The notes below the pieces were generated by a model. It saw only the letters and a list, made by a program, of their open reading frames with translations. It searched no databases and was not told where the DNA came from. Below are positions 1 to 11,834 of a stretch of DNA of 64,000 bases, one piece after another. The DNA is from Styela clava. Its lineage: Eukaryota > Chordata > Ascidiacea > Stolidobranchia > Styelidae. The position numbers and the translations under genes were made by a program. Numbering within the stretch: position 1 is the first letter of the stretch; each line of letters opens with the position of its first letter. The DNA is taken from the NCBI RefSeq assembly GCF_964204865.1, contig NC_135258.1:8113001-8177000 (forward strand), in the 5' to 3' direction.

Positions 1-52
1 TGATTTTAAGAATTCCGAAACCCATAAAAATAGAGATTTTGTATGATTGATG

Positions 53-719
53 ATATATCGCCGGATGAGAACAGAAGGGGCCTAAGTCACATTTTTGCAA
101 AATTCACTTTTTTCCATATTTTGGGTTTTTGAGCCATGCTCTACAAGGTGGTGGTCTTGAAATCCTGAATTTCGCAATAATAAAAATTTTAGCTGGACTT
201 AGGACTGTAGAAGTTAAGAGAACAGAGTGGGCCTAGGTCCAGCTAAAAATTTTAATATTATGAAATTCAGAATTTCAAGACCACCACCTTGTAGAGCATG
301 GCTCAAAACCCCAAAATACTGAAAAAAGATAGTCCCAAGTTCCAATATGATGGGCATGAACATCAGAAATAAAATGTCCGAAACTTACATTCCTAAAAAT
401 TTCTTAAGTGCAAATTAGGCCTAAGTCACCTTGTTTTACCTTGCATCCCATACAAAAAAATTCAGAAGTTGTTGAGAACAGAATGGGCCAAAGTCTATTA
501 TTGGGTTAAAAAAGCAGGGAGGAATTGAAGCTGAAATGCCAAAAAAAATTGATTACAAAGATATTCACATCCACATTAAAATAACCAGAGCTCAGGTCTT
601 TACTAAGTGTGATTATCTAGAAATTCAAAAATAAAAAAATTCCAAATTTTTTGTTTTGCGTTTTTCTCAAAACTCAAAATTGTGACTTAGGCCTGTTCTG
701 TTCTCATCCGGCGATATAT
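53..719. repeat. Fold-back (inverted-repeat) transposon-like element, copy 1
   Basis: Both ends carry 'atatcgccggatgagaac' in opposite orientation, followed inside by 'cctaagtcac' and its complement. A second, longer inverted repeat lies inside: the segment around 124-206 returns in reverse complement around 230-310, so much of the element can fold on itself. No long reading frame is present. A relative with the same ends lies at 9672-10146. I infer a non-autonomous DNA transposon; the superfamily is not clear. Confidence 0.75.
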
Positions 720-1463
720 TTAACTTTAGTCTTATTTCGGTGGATGTGCAGAGCGTGTTATATTGATGAAATATATATTTTTAAACATTAAAAATAATGT
801 AATTGAAACAGATTAGCTATTGTGGGAAATTTTGGATTGTTTGGTTTTCAGGACTGGTACATAATATAGTCAAGTTGCAAAATTGCGTATGTCCCCTAGT
901 CATAGACACATTTTTGCACAGTGCGCCATTATGACGTCACATGACTGCGTCATAAAAATTAACTTAAATCCGGCTACGATCAAAAAGTTGAACTATGGCA
1001 AATTAATGACTCTCAATGGCATAGCAATATCATTAGAAAGTTTTTCACGTTTTTCTCAAAACAGCTAAAAATGACTTACGCAATTCGGTTATTAGCGTGA
1101 CGATATATAATTTGTTTTTACATATACAATTAAATGCAATAGAAAACATGATTAAACGTGGGGGTCGGGGCGCCAATTTTATATTTTGCCCCGGGCGCAA
1201 AATATGCTGGCTACGCCTCTGCGTCAATACGATATGATAGTCGTTGGTTCAAACAATACGATTATTTTAGCCTGTAGGATTTTAGTGCCACCTAGTGGAA
1301 AAAACTTTGTTACATAACATCCATTTTTTCTGGGTTTTTTTTCAGCATTTTTGTTTTCTTCACTTTTGACGATCAGTTGATTACTATTTGGCGTACGTGT
1401 CGGATCTTGATCTTTGTCTATAACAAGACTGTTTATTCTGAGTTTTAAGTTTCTCGCGGCACC
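720..1463. other. Upstream flank of the first membrane-protein gene; degenerate repeats
   Basis: No coding exon is supported. About 880-1092 has weak inverted ends ('aattgcgtatgtc' against 'gacttacgcaatt') and an internal 'tttttctcaaaac' also present in the element at 53-719, so it may be a decayed relative. About 1155-1225 has a GC-rich phrase ('gccccgggcgcaaaatatg') typical of dispersed repeats. The last 100 bases should contain the 5' untranslated region; I see no clear TATA box. Confidence 0.4.
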
Positions 1464-3873
1464 ATGTCTTCCAACTTGGGCGTGCTGATATTCTTCACGA
1501 TACTTTCAACCGTTGGATTTATTATAAGTTTGGTTGTACCTTCACTTTCTAACATTCCAAACAGTAAGTTGTTTATGCTGTCAGAGTGCGGCATTGTTTA
1601 AGTGTTATTTACCGTACGGGTACCGTATCACTGTCAGACTATGCAGAAATTTAGCATAATAATGTTATTAATCGAATTTGTATTGTGCCCAATTTTATCG
1701 TTATCTGTCTGACTGTATCAAAATATTGCAATGCCGGTACTGCTGTACTGGCTTAATATATCATAGGCTATTTAAGATACGGTAGGTACGGTACCGGTAC
1801 CGGGTACTAGTACGGTACCGTACTGTATGCGAGATGTCTGAATGTAGAAACCCATACTACTGTCTGACTGTACTAAGTGTTTGAGTCGTCTGATGGAGTC
1901 CCTGTGCCCAGTAGGTAGTTTGTGCCGTATTGCTGTATTGAAATGGACTGATGGAGCTAGATTCTAATTTGGTAGCTCCTCTGCCATGGTTTTTCTATGA
2001 ATAAGATTAGATTAAGGTAATCGGTTTCATATCACAGTGTCAATGGTATTCTGGAGGAGTTGAATGATGTATATAACAATATATTTTTCATGATTTTCAT
2101 TTTTCACTTCACTTACAGACTGAGTGAAAAAGCATGTGTGATCTAATTCTATTATACTCACATTGGTGCATTATTTAGAATCTGTTTTTATACTATAATT
2201 TACATTATTTATCTTGGTTACTATTTCTGTATTTAGATGGCTTTTTCAACAATACGATTGGATCTGTTTCTGCCAAGTATCCAACCGATGTTACACCAGC
2301 AGACTACGCATTCTCTATCTGGGGTTTGATCTACCTATTCCAGATAGCTTGGCTCAGTTATGCTTACAGTTGCATGTGCAGATCTAACAAAAGTGGTAAG
2401 ACTTAATATATATTTTGTTTATTTTGAGTTGTTCACCTAAAGTAATGGTTCCCAATCTCTTTGTGAAACTCCTCCCTTTGCATATTTTAGAACACCTTTT
2501 TTCTCCCTCCCTATGAATAAGTAGTTTATTATCTGTATATGAATGAATAAGCATTGTAGTGAATAACTAGTGATATTGAAAAACTAAAGAATATCGGTAA
2601 TACTACAACGAATACAAGGCAAAATTTCTCTCCTGTTGGGAAACGTTGACCTGAAGCAATAACACGAGAGCACAAATTATCAGTAGAAAATTGGGAATAG
2701 ACTGGCCTAATCTTCATATTTATTAAAACTGCTATAACTAAATATAACCATATTAAATATCCGGTTTCCATATATCCGATTCCTAAATTAAAAATAAAAT
2801 TATTAATTGTTTGGTAACACTCATTTTTTCATTGAGCATTCTCTCATATCCGATTTTAAAATTAAAAGTGAAATTATTAATTTTTCAATTAGAATCATTT
2901 TTCCATCCGGCTTCGGTGTATAGGTTTTTAAAGCATAGGTCAGATTTGAAGTCAGAGTACAAATAAATTATAGGTTTGATCCATCTGCAAAGATTAAGAG
3001 TAGGCGAGTAGCAATTAAAAAATTTGCGTCTTATAAATTATAATCTACTAATATCATGTCTTACATAATCTATATAAGATTGATTTGACGATTTATATGT
3101 TTGTGATGCTTTTGGATCAAATTAGTAATACTTATATTTTATAAGCCTATCTTTATTTTATGTAACCTATCTGGTACTACAGTTGTTAATATTTGATTTT
3201 TTTTTATATTTTAGGAGTCGTATTGGCAAATCCAGTTGTTCTGCCAATCAAGTTCCATGTTGCTTGGCTCGGAACTTGCGTTTTTGTGGTATTGTGGACC
3301 TTCTATTTCTTGGCTGAACAAATTCTGATCTCTGCTGTGTGTCTCCTCATGACAACACTCTTCGGCTACGCTTGCTCTGCAATAAACGCGATTGCTACCA
3401 CAGATAATGAGAAGCAACTTGAAACAGAATCGCCTGCAGATTTGATTTGCATTCGTGTGCTGATTCAAAATGGTCTTGACTTGTTTTTCTCCTGGACAAC
3501 TGTTGCAACATTGATTGGCCTGGCTATGACTTTGACCTACGACCCTAATGTTCCGAAAAACTACTCTCAAGAAGACGCTGGCTCAATCTGCTTATACATA
3601 CTTGGAAGTCTTGTCATTTTGTGGTCAGTACTGGAAAATACCAAGTTTTTCAGCTTGTTCAAATACGTCTATGCATGGTATTTTGTTCTCATTTGGGCTT
3701 TGAGTGCACTGATTGTCAAGAATCCAGATGTAAGCCAGAAGAACACCATTATTACCATCGTGATTTTGTGTGTTGCTGTTGTCTGCCTTGCTGCGAAGAT
3801 TACAGTGTTTTGTCTCAGGCCAAGTGTTGCATACAAGAAAGTGGAGAAGTACCAGATGTTTGATACTAAATGA
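1464..3873 (+). CDS. TspO/MBR-like (tryptophan-rich sensory protein type) multi-pass membrane protein, copy 1
   Basis: Three exons, 1464-1563, 2237-2395 and 3215-3873, encode 305 residues. Both introns are GT/AG in phase 1 and the frame closes exactly. The start ATG follows 'gcggcacc', a good metazoan context. About eight hydrophobic segments are visible: an N-terminal helix, one around '[16 protein letters not shown]', then six more in exon 3. The order '[20 protein letters not shown]', then '[12 protein letters not shown]', then '[11 protein letters not shown]' resembles the long tryptophan-rich sensory proteins related to TspO/MBR, which bind tetrapyrroles or sterols in studied relatives. 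Substrate here is unknown. The next gene is a tandem paralogue with the same exon structure. Family assignment rests on these motifs recognised by eye; an unnamed membrane family is the alternative. Confidence 0.82.
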
Positions 3874-4735
3874 ATTTTTGTTGACTGATACTTATTGACG
3901 TTGGGAACATGGACAGTGGACACGATTGAGTTTTTTTTCTTCCTTTTCATAATTTTTGTCATTGGTAATGCAAATTGATTCTCAAGTTTAAATATAGATA
4001 CAAATCTTTATAGCCAGTGGACTGTTTTTCTTTGTTATTGAATGCAATTCAAACTCATATTTTTTGCCTTATTCCTATAAAAGATATACCTAGTATAGTA
4101 ATCATAATGATGCAATGCAAGTTAAAGATCATTTTTGTTTTTCTTTATTCATGGTTTATTTAGTTATTGATCATTGTGGGATGTAAATTTAAGGGTCTTT
4201 GAAACAGATGGAATATTCAATGTAATGAATTGGTCTCTTGGAAGGCAATAACTCTATATTTTTATAACCTTAAAATGCTTATTACAGTTCTTAGTTTTTT
4301 GATAGTAAATATCAACCATAAAAGTAAATACGGTTTAAAATCATTCTTACAACATGCCTTGATTTGAGATGCATTGAATATTCCAGATTTAAAAATTGTT
4401 TTTCTGTATTATATTTAGTTTTAGTCACCCTTATATCAGCAATCCATCTTAATTGAGGAAAATTTCTCAGCGTTACATTTGGCACAATTACTCCAATTGT
4501 GATGTCAGTCTTGAGATTTAAGTTTACCATTTTTTGAATTTATTAGAATTGATTTTGTCATAACTGTGGTATTATACTTATCAATGCAACTACAGTATTT
4601 TTGTTTTTGATTGATTTTTCTGTAACTGTAACTATGTTTATTCATTCAATTTAGATTTCTAATATAGCCTAATCCTTAGGTGCTAAGTTTTGGTTCTGTT
4701 TGATTTTTGTTCCGGTGTTGAGTCGAGAAAATACA
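3874..4735. other. 3' flank and spacer between the two membrane-protein genes
   Basis: This holds the 3' untranslated region of the first gene and the promoter and 5' leader of the second. No canonical AATAAA stands out just after the stop. Short frames occur on both strands but lack paralogue support. At 862 bases the spacer is longer than expected for an ascidian polycistronic operon, so separate promoters are likely. Confidence 0.5.
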
Positions 4736-6571
4736 ATGGCAGCAAATACTGTAGCTGTTGTGGGTTTTACTATTCTGTCTGTCCTGGCGTTCATTGTTTC
4801 TACTGGAATTTCAATCCTTACAACAATACCAAATAGTGAGTGCTAAATTTTTGAGTCTAACGCTTGTTTGTTGACATATTTTGGCCTATTTTTTAGTTAT
4901 CAAAACTACATATGCAGTTAAACCTAATGAAATAATTGTAGTTCAGTTTTTGGAAAAGTAATATTGATGAAGAGGTATCACATCACCGTCCACCGATAGT
5001 AATCTAGATTAGACTCCTATATATAATCTACAATCTGATAATTTTCTTTTTGTTATAATTGTTAATTGTATGTAATTGTGGTATAATTATTGGCCCGCCT
5101 GTTTGTGCACATCTAGTCATTTACCCTTTTAGTTCAGCTTTGTCTAAAATATTGACAAAGATTTTTCAAATCATTTTTTATTGGTTTAGGCTGGCTCCAA
5201 TTAAATTTTCCACAAATTTTTCAGATGGGGTTTTCAACAACAGCATGGAAAATCTGTCTCTCAAATATACAACTGACATAACCCCTGAAAAATATGCTTT
5301 CTCCATCTGGGGTTTGATCTTTCTCTTTCAGTTGGCCTGGATTGGTTATGCATTGAGTTGCATGTGCAGGAGAAATAAAGATGGTGAGTATTGTAGTTAT
5401 ACCATCATCTTGAGTTGAAATATTGGTCTCAATTTGAAGTATGTATTAAAGTTTATCGGATGATTCTTACGTTGATTACCCTGCGTGGGTTCGCACGTTC
5501 GAATCCTATGCGGGATGGTTATGTGAGAGAGGATTGCTGGACTTCTCATTGCTGTAGGATAGTTCACATATTCGCTGGTCAGTTATGGTTTCCTCCACCA
5601 TGAAGTCCATGCTTCCGAAAACAGTCCGTGGTTCATCATAGGATTAAGACGGTTTATCCACTTTCCTCCCACCGGGATGAATATGAAAATTCGATCCATT
5701 GTATGTCTGTGATAGCAAAGATATGGTTTATCAAAGAAGAGCTTGTCTTTCCCTAAGGTTGACTATTTCCTTTGAAAGTGTAAATGTAGTTATTAAATTC
5801 CTATTGTTATTAGATTGAAAACTCTGAACTGATTATGTGGGTTCTTGTTTGAGCTGCATTGATAGCATTCAAAAGATCATTTCACTTTTAAAGTTTCTAA
5901 TTTCTATTTCATAATTTTTTACAGGAATGGTGCTTACAAATCCATCGGTATTGCCAGTTTCATTTCACATCTGTTGGATAATATCAAGCGCTGCAATTAG
6001 TTTGTGGAATTTTTATTTCTTTGATGAACAAATGCTGTTTGCTGCTTTGTGTTTGGTCGTGACAACAGTTTTTGGATTCTCTGCTCTGGGTATCAATGTC
6101 TGTGCCACCGCTAGTAATGAAAGGCGCATCCCGAGAAGTGATCTGATTTGCATTCGTGTGCTTATCCAAAACGGCATTGACCTGTATTTCTCCTGGTGCA
6201 CTTTTGCTACTCTTATAAGCATATCTGTTGCCTTGACCTATGACCCTAAAGTGCCACGTAATTACTCTCAAGAAGATTCTGGAACAATCTGTTTGTACGC
6301 TCTTGGAATAGTCATAATTGCCTGGTCAATCCTGGAGAATACAAAGCTGTATCGATATTGCAGATATGTTTACGCATGGTACTTCGTTCTCCTGTGGGCC
6401 TTAAGTGGAATCATCGTTCGAAATCATGATGTTAGTAAGAAGAATACCATAATCACCATCACTCTTCTTTGTCTCTCGGTTGTTGCTCTTATCGCCAAAA
6501 TCACTGTTTACTGTTTGTCGGCTCCAACATCTTACAAAAGGGTGAAGAAATATCAACTTTTGGAAGAGTAG
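4736..6571 (+). CDS. TspO/MBR-like multi-pass membrane protein, copy 2
   Basis: Three exons, 4736-4835, 5225-5383 and 5925-6571, encode 301 residues. Exons 1 and 2 are 100 and 159 bases, the same as in the upstream gene, and both introns are again phase 1. Exon 3 is about 60% identical to that of copy 1 by eye. The longest shared blocks are '[12 protein letters not shown]', 'NYSQED', 'LENTK' and 'VYAWYFVL'. The signature '[16 protein letters not shown]' in exon 2 and the tryptophans of 'LYFSWCTFAT' and 'LLWALSGI' are kept. Eight membrane segments are predicted by eye. Copy 2 lacks about four residues in the hydrophilic loop before 'DLICIRV'. It arose by tandem duplication; whether the two differ in ligand or expression cannot be read here. 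Intron 2 holds a SINE at 5478-5705. Confidence 0.82.
5478..5705 (+). repeat. tRNA-derived SINE-like repeat in intron 2 of membrane-protein copy 2
   Basis: The segment contains 'gttcgaatcc', a perfect tRNA B-box core, followed by a unique body. The body ('ggattgctggact...ttcgctggtcagttatgg') matches, with substitutions, the reverse complement of 58795-59090 and its 3' half matches 37855-38000. It is too degenerate for a working tRNA. The motif order recalls a SINE known from Ciona; this is recollection and not a search result. Confidence 0.7.
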
Positions 6572-9500
6572 TATCACTAAATATGAACCGATTTGATCTC
6601 TGGAAGTTTATGGAAAAAGGAAATATACTTTGTTAATAATGCAGTATAGATTTGTATATCATAATTAAGCTATTTACGTTCAAAAAATAATCAGATGTAA
6701 AATTAGATCAATGTACTTTGTTAATTATGCAGTGAAGCTTTGTAAATCATAATTGTAGCTACTTAAATTGTAGATTTAAAATGTATTTAGAGTTCTAAAA
6801 AAAAATCAAATGTAACAATGAATTTTATGAAGTACCGTACCAGATATTCCAATATTGTACTTTTAAAACAAAGGGAATTAGAAATATAAATGTTTTTGCA
6901 TAAATTCGACTTCAATCTTTGTTTGGTATAATGAGAAAATTGAAAATTAATTGGAAGAGATTTGTCTGTGTGTGATACCAACTGCTTATCTTTATCACTG
7001 ATGCAGAATTGATTATAATCCTTATTTATATTACCAAAGATATCTGTTATGATGGATGCCATATTTATTCAGAATCTCAACATTCCAAATTTCAACATTG
7101 TTTTGTCAACTTTTTCTTGTACCGCAGTCTTGCATTTCTATTTATGTGGATTTTCGTTAATTTGATGTTTGTTATGATGGGTATGTCCACTCATACACAA
7201 TGCAGAAAAAACATTTAGCTAAATAGAATACTAGAGGTCTTATTATTAAAGTTATGTAAAAAAAGTCTGCCATTCCTAGTATTTTTATTTCTGCTATACT
7301 ATTTCATCCATTTTTTCAGCGGATTTCAATATGTAACAAATTTTATATAGTATGGTATGGCTAAAAATAAAATCTGTAGAAACAACAAATTTTTTATTGT
7401 TTGAACTCATGTTACTACATTGCATGTTGATAGTTTAGAGTTCTAATTTCAAAAATGACTATTTCTGGAATATATAGGTATCATAATTTTTTTATTTCAT
7501 ATTAGTTCTTCAATGTATTTCTCTACTAAACCGGATGTTAATAACAGGACACAAATTTTACTGCCATTTTTATGTACTTCTGAATACACACAAAGTATCG
7601 TAGTCATATAATTTTGAAGTCTGAATCTTCCAGTCTTATTCATTCTTTCTTTCATGGTCAATGGAGCATAGTTAGTACCCAGGATATTAATTCATGTGTA
7701 TCGCCATACGCCCTTGTTGGTTTATGGTTGATCAATTTTTCAAAGAGTAAAAGTTGAATATAATGTTTTATTATCAAGAGCAAAAGATTCATTCTGGTAC
7801 ATACCGGTAGTAGTTATCATGTTTAGAAATGAAAGTTTTTTTTGCACATTCAGACTTCAATGCACACTGTTTTTCTTCTATTTATATTTTGTGAGTATTT
7901 CAAATGGTACTATTTTGGTAGTCATTAACACAACTTTATCAGCGCCCTTTCCCTTTTTGGGTTTCGATTGAAACAAGTGTGTATTAAATATGCGTCTTAT
8001 TCTGCAATTTCAAAATGCACCCACTTTATCCATGGTTCGTTACCATTGGCCTCTTCAAAAACTTTCCATCAATTCAGCAATGTAGTATATTCTATTGCCC
8101 TGCTATGGTTGGCTTTCAAATTTCACCTTTTCTTCAGTTTTTGTTATTAGTTCAGTTCATTGTGTCTGTTCTTTCTTTTTGTGAAGTAGTATAGTATAAT
8201 ATATATGTTGCAGCAGATACAGCATTGTTTTGTTAAATAGGAAATAATTGGGATGAGGAAAAGACAATGATGTTGCAAAATTTATATCAGTTATCCGTAA
8301 TTTATTTTATATGTTAATTTAAATTATATGTGGAAAAATATCATTCCAGGTTGGAGGGACATACGAGAAACCAAAAAAAAACATCATATACAGTTGCATG
8401 AAATATTACCACAGACATGGTATCACGCTAGGGTGTTTTGCAAGGTGATCTTTGCCTCGCAATCGCTACCAGCAAAATATTATTGTATGGTAAATGCAGC
8501 AAACTATATATTATTATAGAACTTGTTTGTCTGGTATAAATGGGCGCCATGCGAAAACAATGACTGATGCATCCTTCCGCCATGTGACTTCAAAACTATT
8601 GATTCCTTGGTTGTTTGAAGGATTATGCAATTGTTGACACATTTAGGATTCGTGGTATTTAGTCGCGTCATATACGCTATGGCAAGCTGGCCGTTTGTCG
8701 CTCGGTTTAAGCATGGAAATATTATCTATGCGGAACGATGATAGTTTTGCTTTGCTAAGTATATTTTGTGCAATAGCTAAATTCAAATTATGCAAGAAAA
8801 ATATTTTCAAGGCAACATTACAGTTTAACTCACCAAAACAAACTGCGTTTTTCATAAACTAAAACATTTTCAATATTATGTAAGTTATTATTTCAGTTGG
8901 TTGAAATTGGAAATTGGCCGCGCAGTTTTAGAATTACATAATATTACGTAATTGGTATTAAGTTGCGTAACTTTTTTTTATAGTTTATATAATATCTATC
9001 CCGAGGCGCGTGTTCTGCCAGTTTGTAATTCCTATGTTACGTAATTTAATTGCCATAGGTCACACGCACACCGCTGTTTCAAAATTATGTCCGCAAAGCG
9101 TTCTAATCTTCCAAAACAATAACAGTTTATGTCAAGTACGTGATCAGGCCATAACATTTTGTCTAACGTACGCTAGAGATTGGCCAAGCATCCCCATTGT
9201 CAATTTCTTCAGTATAGCCCGTAGGAAGTCGCATACTCTCGAAAATTTCAGGCCGTAACTAAATTTTTCCCAAAATACAAAATACCTAGCATATGTTCCC
9301 GTGATTATAAAATATTAATTTCGCAATTAACTCGAATTTAGTGACAGCCGGGGGTCGTCAGTTGGTGAGCGCGTATAAAATTATCACTCAATGCATCTAA
9401 TCAATTTAATATTGCCATATTGAAATGAAATACTGGAGTTGGGAAATAATATATATACACCTATTTTAAAGCAGTGTTTATATATATTTAGTATTTACAA

Positions 9501-9671
9501 ACTTCAGACACTATACTTGAAGGGTTCTTAATTTATATGGATCTTGTATGCATATGTCGGATTTTGGGGTCGGGTTTGTTGTACCAAAATATTTTATGAA
9601 ACAAAACAAATATGAAATAAAGTTGAGAGTGATGTCCGAGTCACACATCAGATGTTTTCAGAAAATGGAGC
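6572..9671. other. Gene-poor spacer after the membrane-protein pair
   Basis: The stretch is AT-rich and I find no exon with splice sites and coding character. Frames of 60-90 codons at 6787-7062 (minus), 8643-8855 (minus) and 9010-9258 (plus) have no recognisable motif and read as chance. The first 250 bases are the 3' untranslated region of the upstream gene and contain a local duplication. Around 8930-9050 'ttacgtaatt' recurs, as near the ends of the hAT-like element at 25500. Confidence 0.5.
6628..6820 (+). repeat. Local tandem duplication in a 3' flank
   Basis: Two imperfect units run from about 6628 and 6713. Both begin 'tactttgttaat(a/t)atgcagt', continue with 'tttgta(t/a)atcataatt' and end with 'aaaaaatcaaatgtaa'-like text. 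The unit is roughly 85-100 bases. It is probably transcribed as part of the 3' untranslated region of the gene ending at 6571. Confidence 0.65.
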
Positions 9672-10146
9672 ATATCGCCGGATGAGAACAGAACAGGCCT
9701 AAGTCACAATTTTGAGTTTTGAGAAAAACACAAAAAACAATTTTGAATTTTGTTGTTTTTGAATTTCTGGATATTCACACTTAGTAAAGACCTGAGCTTT
9801 GGTTGTTTTAATGTGGATGAGAATATTTTTGTAACAAATATTTTTTAGCACTTCCTTTCTGTTTTTTTTACCCCCATAAAGGACTTTGGCCCATTCTGTT
9901 TTCAACAACTTCTGAATTTTTTTGTATGGGATGCAAGGAAAAAAAAGGTGACTTAGGCCTAAGTTGCACTGAACTTATTCTTAGTGATGTAAGTTTCGGA
10001 CATTTTATTTCGGATGTCCATGTCCATCATATTGGAACCTAGGCCTATTCTGTTCTTAACTTAACGAAATATACTCCAAACTATTCAAAAAAGTGAAATT
10101 TTAAAAAATGTGACTCAGGGCCATTCTGTTCTCACCCGGCGAGATA
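9672..10146. repeat. Fold-back transposon-like element, copy 2
   Basis: It starts 'atatcgccggatgagaac' and ends with the complement form 'gttctcacccggcgagatat'. The interior shares blocks with the reverse complement of 53-719, for example 'cattctgttttcaacaactt' and 'ttttgtatgggatgcaagg'. It is shorter than copy 1 and lacks the internal palindrome. No transposase frame is seen. Confidence 0.7.
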
Positions 10147-11834
10147 TTCCTTCTTTCTTTAATTGTTTAATGAAAAATAATCGTTTTATTAAAATATAGT
10201 TGCCGATCATCGGAAATTATTGACATCACTTTCAAAACAGACAAATATTTACCTCTGATGGCGTAATATGCGATTTTGATCAAGAGTTTAGTTTCCAAAC
10301 ATTTGCTGAGTAAATATTTTTATCGTTCGGTCTACGCCACCGTGTTGTAGAATCGTTAGCGAGTTCAACCAAGTCTAGCGACATCGAATCGTAGCGTGAT
10401 AGTGTATCAATTCACTAAAATAATCATATTATTAGGGCCACTGAAAGACGTCTATTTGCTCAACGCCGTGGAAAATTGTAGATTTTTCAACTAACTCTAG
10501 TTAGTAATTAAGCATTAAACGCGCATGTTGACTTATACAACGAGTTCTAATTTGAGCCAAAACCTACAGTAAAATACGAAACGAGAGCTATAAAACAGGC
10601 AATTAGATGACCTATCATTCTGGGTACAATGCGTTAATTATGGAACCATTGTTTTAAAATGACTTTTGATTGGGATCGAGAAATTTGTAGATCCGGTATC
10701 TACAACTAGGCGAAATGTAACTTGGATTTCGTCTATAACTGTGGGCCTTAATTTGGAACTGTAGATCTGTGGGCGGAAAAACTTTCTGTAAAAACCTATT
10801 CAGGAAGCCGTCTATTCCGTGTCATCCCCATTACTGGTGGACTGGTAGGAACATATCAATACTTCTCAACCTAACAAACAGTACAGAAAAAATCAATTAC
10901 CATACAGCTCACTGAATGCAATCGGTTGCTACTGATAGCATCCGTACGTATTATCTGGTTGCAATGAAATTACTCTCGTCGATTCCGCCGGCTTTGGTTT
11001 TGGGACAGCCTCAGTGAAAATATGACTTGCATTCAAATGTAAAAAAGTAAAAGCGTTAACTTGCGTCTTTATTTCTGGTTGGCATGGGATTTTTAACTAC
11101 CAGTTGATATGTTGTGCCAAAAATTGCCAAGACTGTGTATTTCAAAAAACACTATATATATATATATATATATGTCTATTTTATGGACAATATAAGCCTG
11201 CAAGAGGTAACATTTAATTTTAGGGCTTCCTCGACCTAAACGACTGTGCGTTAAATTGAAAAATCCTGGTCTGTTTCATACTAAAATAGAATTGTCATCC
11301 AATTTCCATTCCATTTATTCCAGGCAACAGAAGTGCCGACATTTTCCAAAGCAAATTAGGGTATCTTCTCCGATTTGAAAATCCCAGATCGGGTTATAAA
11401 ATTACATTCCAATCCATCGTTCCCGAATGCGGCAATGAAAACACAAAGGTATTCATAAAGGGTAGCACAACACACCAAGCCTATTTGCTTTATAAAGGCT
11501 CATTTCTAGCAAAGCTTAGACTTAGACAATTGCACTCAAAATAATAAAAGACACAAAACTTCGCAATACCTCAGGATGTAACGCCTTGACCCAAGTTTGC
11601 ATTATTGGTAAATTGTTAAAAAAAAACATAAAATTAGCGATCCCTCCTCATTTATTTATGATAAAAACTTCCGTACTCGCATCCGGGAAGCTGAAACATA
11701 TTGTTAAAATTCCCCCTGCCTCTTATTATTCATAGATATTTCCATAAAATGAAATATGCAATGGCCATAGGTCTCCAATAGCCATGAATAAAAGGGATAC
11801 CATTGTCATTTTGGGATACCATAGCTTTCGTCAG
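10147..11834. other. Spacer between fold-back element and dioxygenase gene A
   Basis: No gene is supported. It contains an (AT)n microsatellite at about 11153-11173 and, next to gene A, its 3' flank. A minus-strand AATAAA lies at 11651-11656, about 180 bases past the stop of gene A, and could serve polyadenylation. The remainder is AT-rich sequence without recognisable structure. Confidence 0.45.

Noticed and set aside
2430-2770. hAT-like 'ggttcccaa' start in intron 2 of the first membrane-protein gene
   Set aside because: I could not find a matching right end or a target duplication, so only a vague resemblance remains.
3211-3570. 119-codon minus-strand frame
   Set aside because: It lies entirely opposite exon 3 of the first membrane-protein gene, whose frame is supported by a paralogue and splice sites; the equivalent antisense frame in the second gene is shorter and not conserved.
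5059-5418. Long plus-strand frame starting at 5059
   Set aside because: Only 5225-5383 is coding (exon 2). The part before it is intron read-through with no match in the paralogue.
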